NCBI GenBank assembly: GCA_030147845.1 | Contig: JASBUN010000022.1 | Span: forward strand, 102,396-166,395 | Direction: 5' to 3' | Source: Gammaproteobacteria bacterium | Lineage (GTDB): Bacteria > Pseudomonadota > Gammaproteobacteria > JASBUN01 | Length of the DNA: 64,000 nucleotides | Shown: positions 10,948 through 20,822 of the stretch, in pieces | Layout: the number at the start of each line of letters is the position of its first letter | Position numbering within the stretch: the stretch's first letter is position 1 | Translations under genes and position numbers: made by a program | Notes under the pieces: generated by a model | What the model saw: the letters and a program-made list of their open reading frames with translations, nothing else | The model's database searches: none | Told to the model about the DNA's origin: nothing

Positions 10948-11003
10948 TATTCATGAATATTTTTCACTATATCATGAAAATTTAGAAATAGTATTCATGA
11001 ATA
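10948..11003. promoter_or_regulatory. metR-metE operator array (three TCATGA-centred palindromes)
   Basis: Two identical 12-base palindromes TATTCATGAATA lie at 10948-10959 and 10992-11003, exactly 44 bases apart. A weaker TCATGA core lies between them at 10972-10977. The spacings of 21 and 23 bases are about two helical turns each, so all three lie on roughly one face. Overlapping the first is TGAATATTTTTCA (10954-10966), an exact TGAA-N5-TTCA match to the MetR box. The tract is much more AT-rich than its surroundings. Confidence 0.75.
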
Positions 11004-11075
11004 GTCCAGTTCACACTTATTGCGTGGATTTCGGACGCATGGTGCGCCGAACACGCAATAGCGAAGGAACTGGTG

Positions 11076-13385
11076 ATGACGCAGGTAACCACCCACAATC
11101 TCGGCTTCCCGCGCATCGGCGCGCGGCGCGAATTAAAGCAGGCCCTGGAAGCGTACTGGCGCGGTGAATCGGAACGTGCCGAGCTGGAAGCGGTCGGTGC
11201 GCATTTACGCCAACGGCATTGGGCGCTGCAAGCCGACGCCGGCATCGACCTGCTGCCGGTCGGCGACTTCTCCTGGTACGACCACGTTCTGGACTTGAGT
11301 TTGATGCTGGGCGTGATCCCAGAGCGCTTCGGCGTGGGCGCCGATGCCGATGACCTCGATCTGGCTTTTCGTATGGCGCGCGGACGCGCGCATCCGGACG
11401 ACCCATTGGCGGCGCGCGCCTGCGAAATGACCAAGTGGTTCGACACCAATTACCACTATCTGGTGCCCGAGTTTGAAACCGACCAGCGTTTTACCCTGCA
11501 GGCCGAGCGTTTGTGCGCGCAAGTCCGGCAAGCGTGCGACTTGGGTCATCGAGTCAAGGCAGTGGTGGTCGGTCCCTTGAGCTTTCTGTGGCTGGGTAAA
11601 ACGAACAGCGGCGGTGAGCGCTTGGCGCTGCTCGAAAATTTGCTGCCGATCTATCGCGAGTTGTTGTTGCAGTTACGCGACGCCGGTGCGGAATGGGTGC
11701 AAATCGATGAACCGATTTTGGCCCTGGATTTGCCTCTGGAGTGGCGATCGGCTTTCGAGCGTGCTTATTTCAGCCTGCAGGTGAGCGGGCTCAAACGTAT
11801 GGTGGCGATCTATTTCGATACTGCAGGCGACAATCTCGCGCTCGCCTGCGCGTTGCCGGTGGAGGGTTTGCATTTGGATCTGGTGCGTGCGCCACAAATG
11901 CTGCTGGCAGCGCTCGATCGCTTGCCGCCCTATAAAGTTTTGTCGCTGGGTGTGGTCGACGGGCGCAATGTATGGCGCACCGATCTGGCGGCGACATTGG
12001 ATATGCTCGGCCCGGTGCATGAACGGCTTGGTGAACGTCTGTGGTTGGCGCCATCTTGTTCCCTGTTGCACGTGCCGGTCGATCTGGAGCAGGAGAACGA
12101 TCTCGATCCGGAACTGAAAACGTGGCTGGCCTTTGCGCGTCAGAAACTCGATGAGATTGCCGTACTGGCGCGCGCATTGTCGCACGGCCGTCAAACCGTC
12201 GCGGCGGCCTTATCGGCGTCCGGCAACGCGATTCAAAGCCGCTTGACATCGGCATATGTACATCGCGCCGAGGTGCGTGCGCGCTGTGAGCAGTTACCGC
12301 GGGAATTTGACCGCCGCCAGCCTGATTATGCGGCGCGCGCGCCATTACAGCACGAACGATTGCGTTTGCCGCTGTTGCCGAGCACGACCATCGGTTCGTT
12401 TCCGCAAACCGCCGAAATCCGTGCTGCCCGCCATGCCTGGCGGCGCGGTGATCTGGATGACGCCACCTACCGCCGACATATGGAGGCGGCCGTGGCCGAT
12501 AGCATCGAACGGCAACTCGAATGGGGCCTGGATGTGCTGGTGCACGGCGAGCCGGAACGCAACGACATGGTCGAGTACTTCGCCGAGCAGATCGACGGCT
12601 TTGCCTTTACTAGGCACGGGTGGGTGCAATCGTATGGTTCGCGTTATGTCAAACCGCCGATCTTGTTCGGTGATGTGCGGCGCGCGCAGCCGATGACCGT
12701 GAGCTGGAGTCAGTACGCGCAGTCGCTCACCGACCGGCCGGTGAAAGGCATGTTGACCGGTCCGGTAACGGTGTTGCAATGGTCGTTTGTGCGCGATGAT
12801 CAAACGCGCGCGGAAACTTGTCTGCAACTGGCCTTGGCCCTGCGCGAAGAGGTATTGGATCTTGAACGCGCCGGTCTGGCGATTATCCAGATCGACGAGC
12901 CGGCCCTGCGTGAGGGTCTGCCGCTCCGGCAGCAAGAATGGAAGAATTATCTTGATTGGGCGGTGCGTTGTTTCCGTATCACCACCTCGGGCGTGCGCGC
13001 CGAGACGCAGATTCACACGCACATGTGTTATGCAGAATTCAATGACATCATTGAAGCGGTGGCAGCGATGGACGCCGATGTGGTGACGCTCGAGGCATCG
13101 CGGTCGAATATGGAACTGCTCGAAGCGTTCCGCGAGTTCGATTACCCCGCCGAAGTCGGTCCCGGCCTGTACGACATCCATTCGCCCAATGCGCCGACCG
13201 TTGAAGCGCTCACAGCACGCCTTGAGAAGGCGCTCGAGTACCTTCCCGCGGAACGCTTGTGGGTGAATCCGGACTGCGGTTTGAAAACGCGGACGTGGGC
13301 CGAGGTCGGTACGGCGTTGCGGGCCATGACGGCCGCCGCACGTCGTGCGCGCGCCGGTTTGAAGATCGATGCGACGGTCGCGTGA
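11076..13385 (+). CDS. metE: cobalamin-independent methionine synthase MetE
   Basis: MetE transfers a methyl group from polyglutamylated 5-methyltetrahydrofolate to homocysteine without B12. The N-terminal half starts [10 protein letters not shown]; the catalytic C-terminal half carries the zinc ligands in IHTHMC and in NPDCGLKTR, and the [13 protein letters not shown] segment. At 769 residues it is a full two-barrel protein. ATG 11076 has AAGGAA six bases upstream; GTG 11073 is an alternative. It is transcribed away from metR across the palindrome array and has no riboswitch of its own. It forms a B12-shortage neighbourhood with nrdAB. Confidence 0.98.
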   Translation: MTQVTTHNLGFPRIGARRELKQALEAYWRGESERAELEAVGAHLRQRHWALQADAGIDLLPVGDFSWYDHVLDLSLMLGVIPERFGVGADADDLDLAFRMARGRAHPDDPLAARACEMTKWFDTNYHYLVPEFETDQRFTLQAERLCAQVRQACDLGHRVKAVVVGPLSFLWLGKTNSGGERLALLENLLPIYRELLLQLRDAGAEWVQIDEPILALDLPLEWRSAFERAYFSLQVSGLKRMVAIYFDTAGDNLALACALPVEGLHLDLVRAPQMLLAALDRLPPYKVLSLGVVDGRNVWRTDLAATLDMLGPVHERLGERLWLAPSCSLLHVPVDLEQENDLDPELKTWLAFARQKLDEIAVLARALSHGRQTVAAALSASGNAIQSRLTSAYVHRAEVRARCEQLPREFDRRQPDYAARAPLQHERLRLPLLPSTTIGSFPQTAEIRAARHAWRRGDLDDATYRRHMEAAVADSIERQLEWGLDVLVHGEPERNDMVEYFAEQIDGFAFTRHGWVQSYGSRYVKPPILFGDVRRAQPMTVSWSQYAQSLTDRPVKGMLTGPVTVLQWSFVRDDQTRAETCLQLALALREEVLDLERAGLAIIQIDEPALREGLPLRQQEWKNYLDWAVRCFRITTSGVRAETQIHTHMCYAEFNDIIEAVAAMDADVVTLEASRSNMELLEAFREFDYPAEVGPGLYDIHSPNAPTVEALTARLEKALEYLPAERLWVNPDCGLKTRTWAEVGTALRAMTAAARRARAGLKIDATVA

Positions 13386-13403
13386 ACGACGATTTTCGGG
13401 TAG

Positions 13404-14252
<849 letters not shown>

Positions 14253-14362
14253 CCCCGCGTCCGGCGGCGCATATCGGCTTCACTCGTCGCCGTGCGCGCG
14301 ATGGATCACGGCATAAGGTCGGTCGATATCGGCGCCGCGCGAACGTCGCCCGCTGCGGCGGT

Positions 14363-15745
14363 TCAGCCCAAACGTCCAAGCAGTGGTTGGGCGGCCAAGC
14401 CGATCGCCAGCGTCAGCAGCAGCGCGATCAGCCAGACTGCGGTCGTCAGCGACGCGGCCGGTGATGACCCGGATGTCGGCGCGACTGCCGTTTCGGCACG
14501 TTGGTACATCGGCACGACGATGCGCAGATAGACGGCTAATGCGAGCACGCTATTGATGATGGCGACCACCGCCAGCGCGGTGAAGTGGGCGTCGATGGCG
14601 GCACCGAATAACAAAAATTTGCCAACGAAGCCGGCCAGCGGTGGGATACCGACCAGCGATAGCAGAAATACGACCATGGCGACGCCTTTGAGCGGTGCGC
14701 TGCGACCGACACCACGGTAGGTATGCAGCGTTCGGCCGGTGGTCGCGACCACGGCGAACGCGCCGATATTCATGGCCGCGTAGGCGGCAGCGAACACGAT
14801 CAGCGATGGCAGCGCCAGCGGACTGCGTCCGAGCGCGACGATAGCGAGCAAAAAATAGCCGGACTGAGCGATCGATGAATAGGCCAACAGTCGTATCACA
14901 TCATTTTGTACCAATGCGGCCAGGTATGCGTAGGTCATGGTCAAAATCGACAGGCCGGCAATGATGGCCGGCCAAGCGCTGGCCATCGGCACATCCCTCA
15001 ACACCTGCGCGAGCGCAAAGATAGCACCGATTTTGGTGACTACCGACAGATAGGCCGCTACCGACACTGGCGCGCCCTGGTAAGCATCGGGCGCCCAAAA
15101 ATGGAACGGCACCAGCGACGCTTTATAACCGAGGCCGACGATGACCGCCACCAAACCGACTGCGGTCGCCAGCGAGGTCGGGTCGAGACGCGCCAAATCA
15201 TTGAGGAAAGTCGAACCGGTCGCGCCAAACCAATAGGTGAGGCCGAAGATCATGATGGCGCCGCTGACCGACCCGAACACGAACAATTTCATAGCGCCTT
15301 CGGTGGCGGCATCATTACGCGGATAGGCGACCAGCGCCACCGCACCGAGCGTCGATAGCAGCACGCCCAGGACCAGGAACAGCATGTCGCCGGCGGCGGC
15401 CAGCAATAACGCGCCCAAGGTGGTGAAGCTGATCAGACTATAGAACGTGCCTTCGCGATCGCTGTGGCGCAGTTCAGCGCGTGCCAATAATACGCATAAC
15501 GCGCTCGCCGGCAGCAAAACCAGCTTTGACCAGACACTCAGCGTATCGATCCGATAGGTCGCGCTGAATGCGGTTGCATGCATACCGATAAAGGCAAAGC
15601 TTTGTGTAGCGGCGAGTAACAGTCCAGCCAGCGTCACCAGCAGCGCCAGCCGCGGCGAACGCAACATTTCTGCGATCAAAGCGCCGACGGCGGCCAGCAG
15701 AACGATGATCTCGGGCAATATCAGATAGAGGTCATGCGCCGTCAC
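14363..15745 (-). CDS. NuoN-like proton channel subunit of the second complex I-like operon
   Basis: A 460-residue multi-span antiporter-like protein homologous to NuoN. It keeps the transmembrane lysine in the YKASLVPFHFWAPDAYQGAP segment and a later lysine in SVVTKIGAIF. Compared with the conventional NuoN at 49.7 kb, the glutamate of the [11 protein letters not shown] motif is replaced by leucine (GVLLSTLGAVA), so half of the usual Glu/Lys pair is missing. It is the last gene of the eight-gene operon and overlaps the nuoM-like gene by four bases. It is likely part of a membrane arm; whether it still moves protons is uncertain. Confidence 0.85.
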   Translation of the reverse strand: MTAHDLYLILPEIIVLLAAVGALIAEMLRSPRLALLVTLAGLLLAATQSFAFIGMHATAFSATYRIDTLSVWSKLVLLPASALCVLLARAELRHSDREGTFYSLISFTTLGALLLAAAGDMLFLVLGVLLSTLGAVALVAYPRNDAATEGAMKLFVFGSVSGAIMIFGLTYWFGATGSTFLNDLARLDPTSLATAVGLVAVIVGLGYKASLVPFHFWAPDAYQGAPVSVAAYLSVVTKIGAIFALAQVLRDVPMASAWPAIIAGLSILTMTYAYLAALVQNDVIRLLAYSSIAQSGYFLLAIVALGRSPLALPSLIVFAAAYAAMNIGAFAVVATTGRTLHTYRGVGRSAPLKGVAMVVFLLSLVGIPPLAGFVGKFLLFGAAIDAHFTALAVVAIINSVLALAVYLRIVVPMYQRAETAVAPTSGSSPAASLTTAVWLIALLLTLAIGLAAQPLLGRLG

Positions 15746-17211
15746 GGCTGCAGCGCCATTGTGGTGAGATGGATCACGTTCAACAACCAGGCCGGCGCAA
15801 TACCGACCAGCACCGTCAAAATCAGCAGCGGGCCTATGGTGAGTAGCTCGCTCGTGCGCAGGTCACGCAGGCCGCGCCACTGCGCCGGGGTCTCGCCCAG
15901 AAACGCTTGGCCGATGGCTTTCAGATACAGGCCGGCCGTAATCACGATGCCGATGATCATGACCACTGCGCCCGGCTCGACGCGTAATGTGGCGAGAAAA
16001 ATCTGGAATTCGGCCGGAAAGTGCGCTAATCCGGGCAAGCCGAGTGAAGCGAAGGCGGCGATCACGAACGACCAGCCGAGCACCGGCACGACACGCAACA
16101 AGCCGCCAAGCTTGCCGAGTTCACGTGTGTCGGTGCGATCTTGAAGCATTCCGACCAGGAAGAACAGCGCGCCGGTCACCAGTCCATGGCTGATCATTTG
16201 CAGTACGGCGCCGTCCAGCGCCAGCGCGCGCAGCCGGGGGTTGAGCGCCAGTGAGGCGATGGCGACGGCGGCGATGATATAGCCCATATGATTGATCGAA
16301 GTGTAGGCGATCAGGCGTTTGAGATCGGTTTGGCCAAGCGCGGCAAAGGCGCCGTAGATGGCGCTGAACACACCGAATATGAGCACCACCACGGCGGCGT
16401 CATGGAAGGCCACAGGCGTCATTTGCAAGGCGAAGCGAATCAATCCATAGGTGCCGAATTTCAGCATTACGCCGGCTAGCAGGACGCTGCCGGCGGCTGG
16501 TGCTTGCACGTGCGCTGCCGGTAACCATGTGTGTAACGGAAACACGGGGGTTTTGACCGCGAACGTTATCAGCATGGCGATCATGGCTAACATCGCCGCC
16601 GTGCCGGCCAGTGGTGGATGAGCGATCCAGGTGCGCATGTCGAACGTATGCGGCGTACTGCCGAGATAGAGGCCGAGTATGGCCAGCAGTAGTGGCAAAC
16701 TGCCGAGCAGCGTATAGAGAAAAAACATTAATGCGGCGCGACGCCGGTCTTCGTGCCCCCAACCGGCAATCATGAAATACATCGATACCAGCGATAGTTC
16801 GAAAAAGACGTAGAACAAAATCGCGTCCAGGGCGGTGAACACACCGATCGATGCGGTCTCGAGCAATAAGGCGAGGACGACGAAGGCGTGCGCGCGCTGC
16901 TTGAGTTTGGTGGAGTAGATAAAGGTCAGCAAGAACAGCAGCGCGGTCAACAGCACCAGCGGCAAGCTGATGCCGTCTACGCCGACGCGATAGGCGGCGC
17001 CGATCGAGGGCATCCAGGTGAAGTGCTCCAATTGCGAAAATCCGCCCGCTTGCACACCTCGCGACCACATCCACAAGGCTCCGCCCAAGGTCAGCGCACT
17101 GGTGATGAGTGCGATCGTATGTGCGACGCGCGCCGGCGCCGAGCGTGATAACAGAACCAGAACGGCGCCGACCAGCGGCAGGAATAATGTGATCGTCACT
17201 AGGGGAAACAC
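15742..17211 (-). CDS. NuoM-like proton channel subunit of the second complex I-like operon
   Basis: NuoM homologue of 489 residues with about 14 predicted membrane spans. The channel glutamate in FYVFFELSLVSMYF and the lysine in VKTPVFPLHTWLP are kept, as is a distal lysine in GVMLKFGTYGLIRF, so a working half-channel is plausible. GTG 17211 is chosen because AAAGGAG lies just upstream and follows directly on the nuoL-like stop; the open frame extends further upstream, but only inside nuoL. It overlaps the nuoN-like gene by four bases. Confidence 0.88.
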   Translation of the reverse strand: MFPLVTITLFLPLVGAVLVLLSRSAPARVAHTIALITSALTLGGALWMWSRGVQAGGFSQLEHFTWMPSIGAAYRVGVDGISLPLVLLTALLFLLTFIYSTKLKQRAHAFVVLALLLETASIGVFTALDAILFYVFFELSLVSMYFMIAGWGHEDRRRAALMFFLYTLLGSLPLLLAILGLYLGSTPHTFDMRTWIAHPPLAGTAAMLAMIAMLITFAVKTPVFPLHTWLPAAHVQAPAAGSVLLAGVMLKFGTYGLIRFALQMTPVAFHDAAVVVLIFGVFSAIYGAFAALGQTDLKRLIAYTSINHMGYIIAAVAIASLALNPRLRALALDGAVLQMISHGLVTGALFFLVGMLQDRTDTRELGKLGGLLRVVPVLGWSFVIAAFASLGLPGLAHFPAEFQIFLATLRVEPGAVVMIIGIVITAGLYLKAIGQAFLGETPAQWRGLRDLRTSELLTIGPLLILTVLVGIAPAWLLNVIHLTTMALQP

Positions 17212-17225
17212 GCCAGGCGCTCCTT

Positions 17226-19043
17226 TCAGAAATACAGGACGCCGGCGAGCAGCGCCGCCAGCATGAGGGCCGTGCCGATGACGGCCAGGGCCAGTTCGTG
17301 GTGCACCAGACCGTCTTGCAATGCCGCTACTCGGGCGCCGAGACGGCGGCTGCCATGCGCCAAGGCGAAGATGGCGCGATCGATACCTTGTTCGTCGCCG
17401 CATCGTGCGGCGCGCGCGATGGTCATGCCGAGTCGACCGATGGCAAGTACGCCGGTATAGAGACTTAGCTCGAAGCGCGCGCAGAGACGGGCGATGAACA
17501 GGACTGGGCGCACGATCAGGGCATCGATGCCGCCGGCGATGGTGAAGCCCTGCTGTGCCCAGCGATATAACGGTCCGAATAGCCTCGGTGCCGGCACCAA
17601 CCAGCCGAGTGCCAAACCGATCAACGCGGCGCTGAGCCCCGACACCTGCGCCAAGATGGTGGTCGGCAGCGCCGCACCAAGCCATTCTTCCAGCGCTCCG
17701 AAGGTAGCGCCGAGCACCGCCGCCAACAACACCACGCCGGCGATACCGGCGCCCATCCAGCGCAGCCCGACTACGTGGCCGGCGTGTGTGTCGCCGCGCC
17801 ACAAGATGCGCAGCGCGCGCGCCATGTAGGCGCCGGTCAACAGTGTACCGGCCAGCGCCAATGGCGCCAGCAGGTAGGCATGCTCGGCGGCCAGCGCGGC
17901 GCCGATAACCGCGTCCTTAGAGAAAAAACCGCTCAGTGGCGGTATGCCCGCCAACGCCAACGCGGCGACGACGAAGCCCGAAAACACCCAAGCATGGTCG
18001 CGACCGACGCCGCGCAAGTTGGTGAATGCAGTATCCTCACGGCTATGCTGAAATACGCCGGCGCCAAGGAACAGCGAACTTTTGATGGCGGCATGCGCGA
18101 TCAGGTGCAACAGGGCCGCCAGTGGTACACCGGCGCCAACGGCCACCAACATGAGACCGTATTGGCTCGACGTTGATGCCGCCAGCATACGTTTTAGATC
18201 CGCCTCCGCCAGTGCGATCAAGCCGGTAACTACGGTCGTTACGCCACCGACCAAGCCGACCGCGAGGCGCGCCTCAGGCGGTAGAACGGGGACTACCCGG
18301 ATCATGAGAATGGCGCCGGCCGCCACCAGGGTGGCCGAATGCAGTAGCGCGGAAACCGGGGTCGGTCCGACCATGGCGCGCTGCAACCAGTCGTGCAGCG
18401 GCGTCTGTGCCGACTTACCCATGGCGGCGATCAACAACAGCAGGCCGGCCAGCACCGTGGTCGGGTTGTTGCCGGCGAGGGTGGTGGCGATTGCCGTATC
18501 GGCGTGTTGTGCAACGAGCAAAAACACCGCTACATACAAACCCAGATCGGCAGTGCGCGTGTATAAGAACGCACGGCTGGCCGATGCACCAACGCCAGGT
18601 CGTTGGAACCAGAAGCCGATCAACAAATAACTGCTGAAACCGATCAGCTCCCAGGCCGATAGAAACAGCAGCCAATCGCCCGCCAGCACCAGCGTCTGCA
18701 TGGCGGCGACAAAAAAGGATAGCAGGGCGAAGAAACGGACTTTTTCCGCGTCCTCTTTCATGTAGCCGATCGCGTAGACGAACACCAACGCGCCGATGCC
18801 GGCGACCACGACCGCCAGCACGGCGGTCAACCGCCCAGCCAGCAGCAGCAGCGGCATGCCCGGCAATCCCGGCATGATGACTTGGTATGATGAACCATGC
18901 ATAACGGCCATCAGCAACCCTGCACTGCTGAGCAGGCTGGCGACGACACCGGCTAAGGCGAATACCGTGCTCGCACGTCGCAGCAACAAAATGACGGCCG
19001 CGGCCGCCAAGGGCGCCAATATGATTGGTGCGATCAAGTTCAT
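17226..19043 (-). CDS. NuoL-like proton channel subunit of the second complex I-like operon
   Basis: NuoL homologue of 605 residues, long enough to keep the C-terminal lateral helix and last membrane span. The key residues are present: Glu132 in SAWELIGFSSYLLIGFW, Lys210 in MGKSAQTPLHDWL and His235 in SALLHSATLV, matching E. coli Glu144, Lys229 and His254 by motif. ATG 19043 overlaps the nuoK-like stop in an ATGA. Within this operon it is the best-preserved channel subunit. DabB and Mrp antiporter subunits belong to the same superfamily, but the nuoK and nuoJ neighbours identify this one as NuoL. Confidence 0.88.
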   Translation of the reverse strand: MNLIAPIILAPLAAAAVILLLRRASTVFALAGVVASLLSSAGLLMAVMHGSSYQVIMPGLPGMPLLLLAGRLTAVLAVVVAGIGALVFVYAIGYMKEDAEKVRFFALLSFFVAAMQTLVLAGDWLLFLSAWELIGFSSYLLIGFWFQRPGVGASASRAFLYTRTADLGLYVAVFLLVAQHADTAIATTLAGNNPTTVLAGLLLLIAAMGKSAQTPLHDWLQRAMVGPTPVSALLHSATLVAAGAILMIRVVPVLPPEARLAVGLVGGVTTVVTGLIALAEADLKRMLAASTSSQYGLMLVAVGAGVPLAALLHLIAHAAIKSSLFLGAGVFQHSREDTAFTNLRGVGRDHAWVFSGFVVAALALAGIPPLSGFFSKDAVIGAALAAEHAYLLAPLALAGTLLTGAYMARALRILWRGDTHAGHVVGLRWMGAGIAGVVLLAAVLGATFGALEEWLGAALPTTILAQVSGLSAALIGLALGWLVPAPRLFGPLYRWAQQGFTIAGGIDALIVRPVLFIARLCARFELSLYTGVLAIGRLGMTIARAARCGDEQGIDRAIFALAHGSRRLGARVAALQDGLVHHELALAVIGTALMLAALLAGVLYF

Positions 19044-19351
19044 CCGTTCAAATCCCGCGCTTCCTCCATCTCCACTGATCCACGGCTGCGGAAACGCGCC
19101 ACGGCAATGCCGAAGCCTACGGCCATTTCCAAGGCCATGACGGTCATGATGATCAGCACGAACATTTGCCCGGCATACACGTGCGGATGCAAAAAGCGCC
19201 AGAAGGCGACCAGGTTCACCAGTGCACCGGCCAATATCAGTTCCACTCCCATCATGATCATGACCAGATTGGTTTGCGACAGCGCACCATATAAACCAAT
19301 GCCGAACAACAGGGCGCCGGTGACGAGTGCGACGATTAGAACCGCGGTCAT
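19040..19351 (-). CDS. NuoK-like subunit of the second complex I-like operon
   Basis: A three-span protein of 103 residues homologous to NuoK. Glu37 (MMGVELILAGALVNLVAF) and Glu75 (MALEMAVGF) match the two essential membrane glutamates of NuoK. They are 38 residues apart rather than 36 in the conventional copy at 45.9 kb. It overlaps the nuoJ-like gene upstream and the nuoL-like gene downstream by four bases each, pointing to translational coupling. Confidence 0.9.
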   Translation of the reverse strand: MTAVLIVALVTGALLFGIGLYGALSQTNLVMIMMGVELILAGALVNLVAFWRFLHPHVYAGQMFVLIIMTVMALEMAVGFGIAVARFRSRGSVEMEEARDLNG

Positions 19352-19929
19352 GACTGTGCCTCTTCATCCAGTGGCGGTTTGTGTTGTTGGTTCATTGCGG
19401 CGGCGGCTGGTTTCTGTTTGCCATACGGACGTCCGTCGACGGCGATCGCGGTGGCCGCGATCATGGCCGTCAAGATGGTCACGCCGGCGGTTTCAAACAA
19501 CATCATTGAGCGCCCTAACAGCTCCGTGCCAAGCTCACGCACTTGTTGCGCCGCGCCCGGTGGAACCGCCGTTGGTTTGCCCCAATCGACCAATATTACG
19601 ACCGCAATGCTAAGGGTCGTCGCGACCAGCGCAGCGGCGATGGCCAGTCGTTTCTGATGGCTCATGTCCATTTCGCCCAAGCCGCCCGGATCCATCATAA
19701 ACATGACCATGAATATGGCCATGATGCTCATCTCCGTGGCCATCATCATGATTTGCAGGACGCCGAGAAATTCGGTCTGCATGGCCAGGAACATCGCGCC
19801 GAGCGCGGTTTGCGAAAACAACAGCGCCAAGGCCGATCGCATCATCGACGAGGTCCGAAACACCCATACGCCGAAGGCGACTGCGGCGGCGCCAAAGAAA
19901 CCGACCAGTAATGACTGCGCCAGGATCAT
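19348..19929 (-). CDS. NuoJ-like subunit of the second complex I-like operon
   Basis: NuoJ homologue of 193 residues with five predicted membrane spans and a methionine-rich middle part (about residues 55-80, including LQIMMMATEMSIMAIFMVMFMM). A hydrophilic tail of about 30 residues ends the protein. ATG 19929 is chosen because it overlaps the nuoH-like stop in an ATGA; the open frame extends upstream only into the nuoH-like gene. Sequence similarity to conventional NuoJ is low, and the assignment rests partly on position between the H and K homologues. Confidence 0.8.
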   Translation of the reverse strand: MILAQSLLVGFFGAAAVAFGVWVFRTSSMMRSALALLFSQTALGAMFLAMQTEFLGVLQIMMMATEMSIMAIFMVMFMMDPGGLGEMDMSHQKRLAIAAALVATTLSIAVVILVDWGKPTAVPPGAAQQVRELGTELLGRSMMLFETAGVTILTAMIAATAIAVDGRPYGKQKPAAAAMNQQHKPPLDEEAQS

Positions 19930-20822
19930 GACAACACCAATACAAGTACGCCGACCAAGAAGATATTGAGCAACGCCAGCGGGATTCCGAATTTCCACGC
20001 CCATGCCAATAGTTGCGCTTCCCGAATGCGCGGCAGATAGTGCCCGGCGACTAACATGGCGCTGGCAACGCCGAGTAGTTTCAGCGTGCTCCACGCCCAT
20101 GCCGGCAACCATGGTCCGTACCAACCACCGAGATACAATACAGTCGTGGCCGCCGCCAGCGCGGTGATCAGCGCCAGGCGGCCAAAGCGGAATACTGCCA
20201 GACGCACGCCGCTGTACTCGGCTTCAACGCCGCCGGCTAACTCGCCCTGCGCGGTCGGCAGGTCGAAGGGCGGCAAGAACGCCAGCGCCATGGCAGCGAT
20301 GAAAAACAATACGAACCCCAACGGCTGATAAACGATGTTCCAAAGTTCGGCTTGCGAGGTAACGATATCGGTGGTCAGCAATGAGCTGGCGCGCATGGCC
20401 ACGGCCGTGATGGGCATGACGATGAGCATGGAATAGGCCAGCAACTGGCCGAGGAAACGCCAACCGCCGATCAAGGCATAGGCGCCGTCCGGCCCCCAGC
20501 CGGCCATCAGCAAGGCCACCAATACGTAAGCCAGCGCGGCGTTGATGAACAGCGCGCCGGTGGCGAGATCGGTGATCATCAGGCCCGGCGCCAAGGGTAG
20601 TACGGCGGCGGCCAGGAGCGCCGACAGTAGCAGCAGGATCGGTGCGGTTTCGAAAAATATGCGATCGCACTTGCGCGGTACGATCGATTCTCGACCGAGC
20701 AACGCCAAGGCTGCGAATAATGGCAAGGCCGCATTTACGCGGCCTGTGCGCAGCGATGCCTCGATCACCGCGATGACGTAGATGTACAGCAGCATTGACA
20801 CCAAGGCAAGAAACACCGTCAT
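19926..20822 (-). CDS. NuoH-like subunit with altered quinone-site motifs
   Basis: NuoH homologue of 298 residues, about 40 shorter than the conventional copy. The region that in NuoH reads [12 protein letters not shown] near the quinone entrance is replaced by a short TGRVNAALP segment. The acidic loop following PFD is reduced from [17 protein letters not shown] to [15 protein letters not shown], so some acidic residues remain. It probably anchors the fused NuoB/D-like protein to the membrane, as NuoH does in complex I. It overlaps both neighbours by four bases. Loss of the quinone-site motif agrees with loss of the N2 cluster in the fused partner. Confidence 0.85.
   Translation of the reverse strand: MTVFLALVSMLLYIYVIAVIEASLRTGRVNAALPLFAALALLGRESIVPRKCDRIFFETAPILLLLSALLAAAVLPLAPGLMITDLATGALFINAALAYVLVALLMAGWGPDGAYALIGGWRFLGQLLAYSMLIVMPITAVAMRASSLLTTDIVTSQAELWNIVYQPLGFVLFFIAAMALAFLPPFDLPTAQGELAGGVEAEYSGVRLAVFRFGRLALITALAAATTVLYLGGWYGPWLPAWAWSTLKLLGVASAMLVAGHYLPRIREAQLLAWAWKFGIPLALLNIFLVGVLVLVLS

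Noticed and set aside
17212..17802. Upstream extension of the NuoM-like frame
   Set aside because: Lies entirely inside the nuoL-like gene; GTG 17211 with AAAGGAG is the natural start.
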